Of a DNA stretch of 34,983 bases, positions 30,572 to 34,983 are shown in pieces. The stretch is from Candidatus Calescibacteriota bacterium (GTDB lineage Bacteria; CAIJMQ01; JAADFP01), in assembly GCA_021162785.1 (NCBI GenBank), contig JAGGYA010000005.1, positions 1 through 34,983 on the forward strand, read 5' to 3'. A model generated the notes under the pieces. It worked only from the letters and a program-made list of their open reading frames with translations. It had not been told where the DNA came from and did no database searches. A program made the position numbers and the translations under genes. How positions within the stretch are numbered: the stretch's first letter is position 1; each line of letters begins with the position of its first letter.

Positions 30572-31677
30572 TGACTATACTTGCCACTCTTTTTGTCCTT
30601 GGAGTACTAATCTTTTTTCATGAATTAGGCCATTTCTTAGCTGCAAAGGCCATAAAGGTAAAAGTAGAGAGATTTTCCTTAGGTTTTGGTCCTATCCTTT
30701 TCCGCTGGAAGAAAAAAGAAACAGAATATGCAATTTCCTTAATCCCCTTTGGTGGCTATGTGAAACTTGCAGGTGAGTCTTTAAGAGAGTGTAAGGGAAG
30801 TAAAGACGAATTTTACTCTCGCTCACCGGGTGAAAGGATGTTTATTGCTTTAGCTGGCCCTATAATGAGTTTTCTTCTTGCAGTAGGCATATTCTTCTTG
30901 CTTTACTGTGTGGGTCTCCCTTTCCTTATGCCCTTGGTGAGTAAAGTATTGCCAGATTCACCTGCAGAAAAGGCAGGACTTAAAAGTGGGGATTTGATTT
31001 TGGAGATTAATGGAAGAAAGATCCAAAGCTGGAATGAAATGGCAGAAATTATTCATAAGAATCCGGGTAAAAAAATCTCTCTTAAAATCAAAAGAGGAAA
31101 AGATATCCTGACTCTTTTTGTTGTCCCAAAGAAAACCAAGACTAAGGATATTTTTGGGGAGGAAAAGGAAGTAGGAGTGATTGGAATTCTCTCCGGAACC
31201 AAAACTGTGATAAGGAGATTCCCTCCTTGGAAGGCATTTTGGATGAGTGTGAAAGAAACAGGGAGATTATGTAAACTGTTTATCCACGCATTAAAACTAC
31301 TTTTCACAGGTAGACTTTCTTTCAGAGAACTATGTGGTCCTATAGGGATTGCCAAAATTGCAGGAGAAGAAGCAAGACAGGGGTTAATTCCCCTCCTATA
31401 TCTTATAGGATTCATTAGCATAAACCTGGGAATTATTAACCTTTTTCCTCTTCCCATGTTAGATGGAGGATATCTCTTAATCTTTGGAGTGGAAAGACTG
31501 AGGAAAAGACCCTTCTCAGAGAAGACAATGGAGATTATCCAGGAAATAGGTATTGCCATCTTGATATTCTTGATGCTCTTAGTAACCTATAATGATATTT
31601 GGAGATTAGCAAAAGAAAGAAATGCAAAGAAAATCCAGAAAAATCAATTGGAGAAACCTCTGCATAGGGGGAAATAG
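30571..31677 (+). CDS. rseP: Site-2 zinc metalloprotease RseP
   Basis: This 368-residue intramembrane protease cleaves membrane-bound substrates such as anti-sigma factors. HEXXH is FFHELGHFLAAKAI (His17, Glu18, His21) in TM1. One PDZ domain lies at about residues 115-190 (PAEKAGLKSGDLILEINGR), and the second metal motif is NLFPLPMLDGG. Escherichia coli RseP has two PDZ domains, and many other bacterial versions have one. Neighbours ispG and proS form a gene order common in bacteria. The ispG start lies 56 bases inside this gene. Confidence 0.93.
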   Translation: MTILATLFVLGVLIFFHELGHFLAAKAIKVKVERFSLGFGPILFRWKKKETEYAISLIPFGGYVKLAGESLRECKGSKDEFYSRSPGERMFIALAGPIMSFLLAVGIFFLLYCVGLPFLMPLVSKVLPDSPAEKAGLKSGDLILEINGRKIQSWNEMAEIIHKNPGKKISLKIKRGKDILTLFVVPKKTKTKDIFGEEKEVGVIGILSGTKTVIRRFPPWKAFWMSVKETGRLCKLFIHALKLLFTGRLSFRELCGPIGIAKIAGEEARQGLIPLLYLIGFISINLGIINLFPLPMLDGGYLLIFGVERLRKRPFSEKTMEIIQEIGIAILIFLMLLVTYNDIWRLAKERNAKKIQKNQLEKPLHRGK

Positions 31678-32689
31678 CCCTATAAGAGTTGAGTCCATGT
31701 TGAAATCCCCTTATGAGGAAGAGAGGTCAATTGAGGAGTTAAAAAGATTGGAGAAGGAAGGATGTGAACTGGTAAGAATGGCAATTCCTCATAAAAAGGC
31801 TATAAAAATTTTTAAAAAAATTTCTCCTACCACATCCCTTCCCATAATGGGGGATTTTCACTTTTCTTTTTCTCTTATAAAAGAAGCAGTGGAAGCAGGT
31901 ATGGAAGGAGTGAGAATAAATCCTGCTAATTTTCCTTCCAATTATAGGGCAGAACTTGTCTCCTTAGCAAAAACTTATAATCTTGTTGTCCGGATAGGAG
32001 TAAATTCAGCATCTTTCCGGAAACCCCTTCCTCCAGGGAAAGAAGGTGCTTTAAAAATGGTAGAGGAGGTAGAGAAATGGATAAGACTTTTTGAAGAAAA
32101 AGGCTATCATCGGCTGATTATTTCTCTAAAGTCTTCTTCCCTTCCTGTAACATTCTGGGCCAATGAAGAGTATATACGCAGATTTGATTACCCTCTTCAT
32201 ATTGGAATTACGGAAGCAGGAGGGGGATGGTCAGGGATAATAAAATCTTCTGTGGGAATAGGAGTTTTGTTAAAGGAAGGAATAGGGGATACAATTAGGG
32301 TTTCTCTAACTGGTCCTTCTTGGAAGGAAGTCAAAGTAGGGTATGAAATTCTCAAGGCTTTAAACCTTAGAAAACGAGGACCAGAATTTATTTCATGCCC
32401 TCAGTGTGGGAGAACAAGAATTAATGTAAGTAAAATTCTAACCATGGTAAAAGAAATTGTGAGGCCTTATGGAGCTAAATTGGATGGAATAAAAATTGCG
32501 GTAATGGGCTGTGAGGTAAATGGTCCAGGAGAAGCTCGGGATGCGGATTTTGGATTAGCTGGTGGAAAGGATTTCGTGTTTTTCTTCTCCAAAGGGGAAG
32601 TTTACCGAAAGGTGAGGAAGGAAAATTTACGAAAAGAAATACAGAAGGAATTAAGAAAAATTATAAAAGAGGAGGGAAGAGATGCTTAG
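31622..32689 (+). CDS. ispG: IspG, (E)-4-hydroxy-3-methylbut-2-enyl-diphosphate synthase
   Basis: IspG is a [4Fe-4S] enzyme of the MEP isoprenoid pathway that converts MEcPP to HMBPP. The 355-residue protein has VRMAIPHKKA, MGDFHFSFSLI, GMEGVRINPANF, VRIGVNSASF, and the cluster site Cys259/Cys262 (CPQCGR), Cys297 and Glu304 (GCEVNGPGEA). This is the normal short bacterial form without the extra middle domain. It shows that this bacterium uses the MEP route. The start codon lies within rseP, and the end overlaps proS by eight bases. Confidence 0.95.
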   Translation: MQRKSRKINWRNLCIGGNSPIRVESMLKSPYEEERSIEELKRLEKEGCELVRMAIPHKKAIKIFKKISPTTSLPIMGDFHFSFSLIKEAVEAGMEGVRINPANFPSNYRAELVSLAKTYNLVVRIGVNSASFRKPLPPGKEGALKMVEEVEKWIRLFEEKGYHRLIISLKSSSLPVTFWANEEYIRRFDYPLHIGITEAGGGWSGIIKSSVGIGVLLKEGIGDTIRVSLTGPSWKEVKVGYEILKALNLRKRGPEFISCPQCGRTRINVSKILTMVKEIVRPYGAKLDGIKIAVMGCEVNGPGEARDADFGLAGGKDFVFFFSKGEVYRKVRKENLRKEIQKELRKIIKEEGRDA

Positions 32690-34388
32690 AAGCAAAATTT
32701 TTCTTCCCACTCTTAAAGAAATTCCAGAATCTGCAGAAATCCCCAGCCATATATATTCTCTGAGAGGAGGATTTATTCGTCAGGTATCAAGCGGTATATA
32801 CACCTACCTCCCTCTTGGTGTCCGTGTGCTTGAGAAAATTACCCGTATAATCAGGGAAGAATTAAACTCGGTAGGTGCTCAGGAACTTATCCTGCCCTAT
32901 ATTCTTCCCCGTGAATTATGGGATTCTACAGGTAGATGGGAAGAGTTTGGCCCAGAAATGATGAAATTCAAAGACAGGAAAGAAAGAGAATTCTCTCTGG
33001 CTCCTACTCATGAAGAAGCCATCACTGATCTGGTAAAGAAGGAAATACGTTCTTATCGAGACTTACCTCTCATACTTTATCAGATTCAACCCAAATTTAG
33101 AGATGAACCCCGCCCACGTTTTGGTCTCTTACGTAGCAGACAATTTATTATGAAAGATGCATACAGTTTCCATAGAGACGAAAAAGACTTGGAAGAAACC
33201 TACAACAAATTAAAAGATGCTTATCTTCGTATATTTAAACGCTGTGGCTTGGATGTTGTGATAGTAGAGGCAGATCCAGGATTAATGGGAGGGAAAGTAT
33301 CCCATGAATTTATGGCCCCAGCCGAAAATGGGGAAGATATAATTGTTCTTTGTAAGAATTGTGGATATGCGTCAAATAGAGAAATGGCCAGAACAATCTC
33401 GCTTACTCCATCAGAAGAGGAAGAGAAACCAATAGAAAAAGTCCCTACGCCAGGAGCATCAAGTATTGAAGATGTTTCCCAACTTCTAAATCTTCCGCCA
33501 AAATGTCTTGTGAAGACTCTTATACTTGATTCAGAAAAAGGCCCAGTAGCTTTGATGATCCGTGGTGACCATGAGTTAAACCTTCTCAAAGTCAAGAAAT
33601 TACTTGGTGTGAAAAATTTAGAGCTTGCTTCGCCTGCCTTGATTGAAGAAGTTACCCAGGCACCTGTGGGATTTGCTGGCCCAATGGGACTGAAAGGGGT
33701 GAAAATAATTGCAGATTATAGGGTTGCGGAACTAAAAAATTTTGTCACGGGTGCCAATGAAAAAGATGCTCACTATATAAATGTAAACCCCGGGAGGGAC
33801 TTCAATATAGATGTGGTGGGTGATGTAAGGTACATCACAGATGAAGACCCGTGTCCAAATTGCAAACAGAAGATTGAACTTAAAAAAGCTATTGAAGTGG
33901 GACATATTTTTAAGTTAGGAACCCGATATTCAGAGGATATGAAGGCATACTTTCAAGATGAAGATGGAAAAACAAAACCCTTCATTATGGGATGTTATGG
34001 AATTGGAGTGGATAGGATATGGCTTACTGCAATTGAACAGAATCACGATGAATCTGGTATAATCTGGCCTTGGAATATTGCTCCTTTCCAGATAATAATC
34101 ATTCCCATAAATATAAAAGAAGGAAAAATAAAAGAAATAGCTTTCCGACTTCACAATCAGCTTGAAGAAAAAGGATATGAAGTTTTATTGGATGACCGGG
34201 ATGAAAGAGCAGGAGTGAAATTTAAAGATGCAGATTTGACGGGAATACCACTCCATCTTATTATAGGTACTAAATATCTCCAAGAAGGAAAACTGGAGGT
34301 GAAAATTAGAGGGAAAAAAGAACGCTGGGTAGTTTCACCTGGCGAAATAGAGAATTTCCTTGAAAAACTTAAGAAATCTTTGGAATAA
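32682..34388 (+). CDS. proS: Prolyl-tRNA synthetase, bacterial type with editing domain
   Basis: This 568-residue class II aminoacyl-tRNA synthetase is of the bacterial ProS type. It has GGFIRQVSSGIYTYLPLG near the N-terminus, FRDEPRPRFGLLRSRQFIMKDAYSFHRD (motif 2), and the inserted editing (INS) domain at about residues 230-390. The CYGIGVDRIW motif 3 and a C-terminal anticodon-binding domain (LDDRDERAGVKFKDADLTGIP) follow. Two CXXC pairs (CKNCGY, CPNCKQ) flank the insert. It is complete and ends the operon about 230 bases ahead of the 16S gene. Confidence 0.95.
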   Translation: MLRSKIFLPTLKEIPESAEIPSHIYSLRGGFIRQVSSGIYTYLPLGVRVLEKITRIIREELNSVGAQELILPYILPRELWDSTGRWEEFGPEMMKFKDRKEREFSLAPTHEEAITDLVKKEIRSYRDLPLILYQIQPKFRDEPRPRFGLLRSRQFIMKDAYSFHRDEKDLEETYNKLKDAYLRIFKRCGLDVVIVEADPGLMGGKVSHEFMAPAENGEDIIVLCKNCGYASNREMARTISLTPSEEEEKPIEKVPTPGASSIEDVSQLLNLPPKCLVKTLILDSEKGPVALMIRGDHELNLLKVKKLLGVKNLELASPALIEEVTQAPVGFAGPMGLKGVKIIADYRVAELKNFVTGANEKDAHYINVNPGRDFNIDVVGDVRYITDEDPCPNCKQKIELKKAIEVGHIFKLGTRYSEDMKAYFQDEDGKTKPFIMGCYGIGVDRIWLTAIEQNHDESGIIWPWNIAPFQIIIIPINIKEGKIKEIAFRLHNQLEEKGYEVLLDDRDERAGVKFKDADLTGIPLHLIIGTKYLQEGKLEVKIRGKKERWVVSPGEIENFLEKLKKSLE

Positions 34389-34410
34389 AAACGGAAAAAT
34401 TTTTGTAATA

Positions 34411-34470
34411 AAAAAGGAAGAAAGTAGGGAAGTTGTGGTATAATACCGAGAATTTAATAAAGCTCTTTGA
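34411..34470 (+). promoter_or_regulatory. rRNA promoter module 1 (TATAAT plus boxA-like)
   Basis: A purine-rich stretch leads to GTGGTATAAT, with TATAAT at 34439-34444, then AATAAAG at 34456-34462 and GCTCTTTGA at 34462-34470, a boxA-like antitermination motif. No TTGACA-like -35 lies at the expected spacing. Confidence 0.6.
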
Positions 34471-34496
34471 GTAAAAAGCGGGAAAAGTAATATTTG

Positions 34497-34565
34497 TGGA
34501 GAGAGGAAAGAGGTGGTGGTGTGGTATAATATAGATGGAAAAAATAAAGATGGTTCTTTGAAAAA
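34497..34565 (+). promoter_or_regulatory. rRNA promoter module 2 (TATAAT plus boxA-like)
   Basis: This repeats module 1 about 86 bases downstream. GTGGTATAAT has TATAAT at 34525-34530, AATAAAG is at 34543-34549 and GGTTCTTTGAAAA at 34552-34564, close to the common bacterial rRNA-leader boxA. The upstream stretch is again G/A-rich without a -35 consensus. The rest of 34389-34620 shows no gene and no convincing proS terminator. Confidence 0.6.
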
Positions 34566-34620
34566 TAAATAGGGATACGATCTTCCAGTGGCCTTGTAGA
34601 AAGGGTCTTTCCCTCTATTT

Positions 34621-34983
<363 letters not shown>

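Noticed and set aside
34389-34620. tRNA gene or strong proS terminator between proS and 16S
   Set aside because: No cloverleaf-like pattern or strong GC stem with a T-run was found; the region is accounted for by two promoter/boxA modules.

Overview
The window comes from an anaerobic, probably thermophilic bacterium. Protein genes are AT-rich and packed end to end with ATGA/GTGA overlaps. The 16S rRNA that begins at the right edge is strikingly GC-rich by contrast, as in thermophiles. The 16S start loosely recalls Thermotogae-like sequences from memory, but I cannot place it in a phylum. A bacterial sn-glycerol-1-phosphate dehydrogenase homologue, DUF763, DUF4416 and an Mrp-linked hydrogenase would fit an uncultured thermophilic lineage. 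There are no insertion sequences, CRISPR arrays, tRNAs or phage genes.

Layout. (1) 1-180, minus: the N-terminal end of an unrecognised Cys-rich gene. (2) 385-16143, plus: a 21-gene energy-converting hydrogenase operon. It holds a sulfhydrogenase-type beta/gamma electron-input pair, a polyferredoxin, and a group-4 NiFe core (NuoH-, B-, C- and D-like). These are followed by three antiporter-type membrane subunits, a full set of MrpB/C/D/E/F/G-like subunits and a HycF-like ferredoxin. Maturation genes close it: endopeptidase, a HypA without its zinc domain, HypB, and only the Kae1-like half of HypF. (3) 16113-18202, minus: egsA/araM-dapB. (4) 18263-21802, plus: small zincin, fmt, WrbA-like flavodoxin, a radical SAM protein and the AmrS radical SAM enzyme. 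(5) 28723-21799, minus: nine overlapping genes: TPR protein, DUF4416, a natural NapH-NapG fusion, tatA, tatC, DUF763, an unknown protein, a flavin reductase-like protein and a DUF362/ferredoxin protein. (6) 28800-34388, plus: SagB-type nitroreductase, M20 peptidase, rseP, ispG, proS. (7) 34389-34983: a duplicated rRNA promoter/boxA module and the 5' part of the 16S gene.

How it works together. The hydrogenase operon most likely encodes a membrane complex that couples electron flow between NAD(P)H and/or ferredoxin and protons to Na+/H+ translocation. Its streamlined maturation proteins, together with hypC/D/E that must lie elsewhere, would build and process the catalytic subunit. The minus-strand Tat cluster pairs the TatA/TatC translocase with a likely substrate: a polytopic Fe-S protein with an internal twin-arginine motif just before its four-cluster ferredoxin domain. 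Several promoter-proximal genes have a TATAAT-like box only 6-8 bases from the start codon, which suggests leaderless mRNAs, while operon-internal genes mostly show Shine-Dalgarno motifs.

The points most worth follow-up are the chimeric HydBG/group-4/Mrp complex, the zinc-domain-less HypA, the half-length HypF, and the NapH-NapG fusion beside tatAC.
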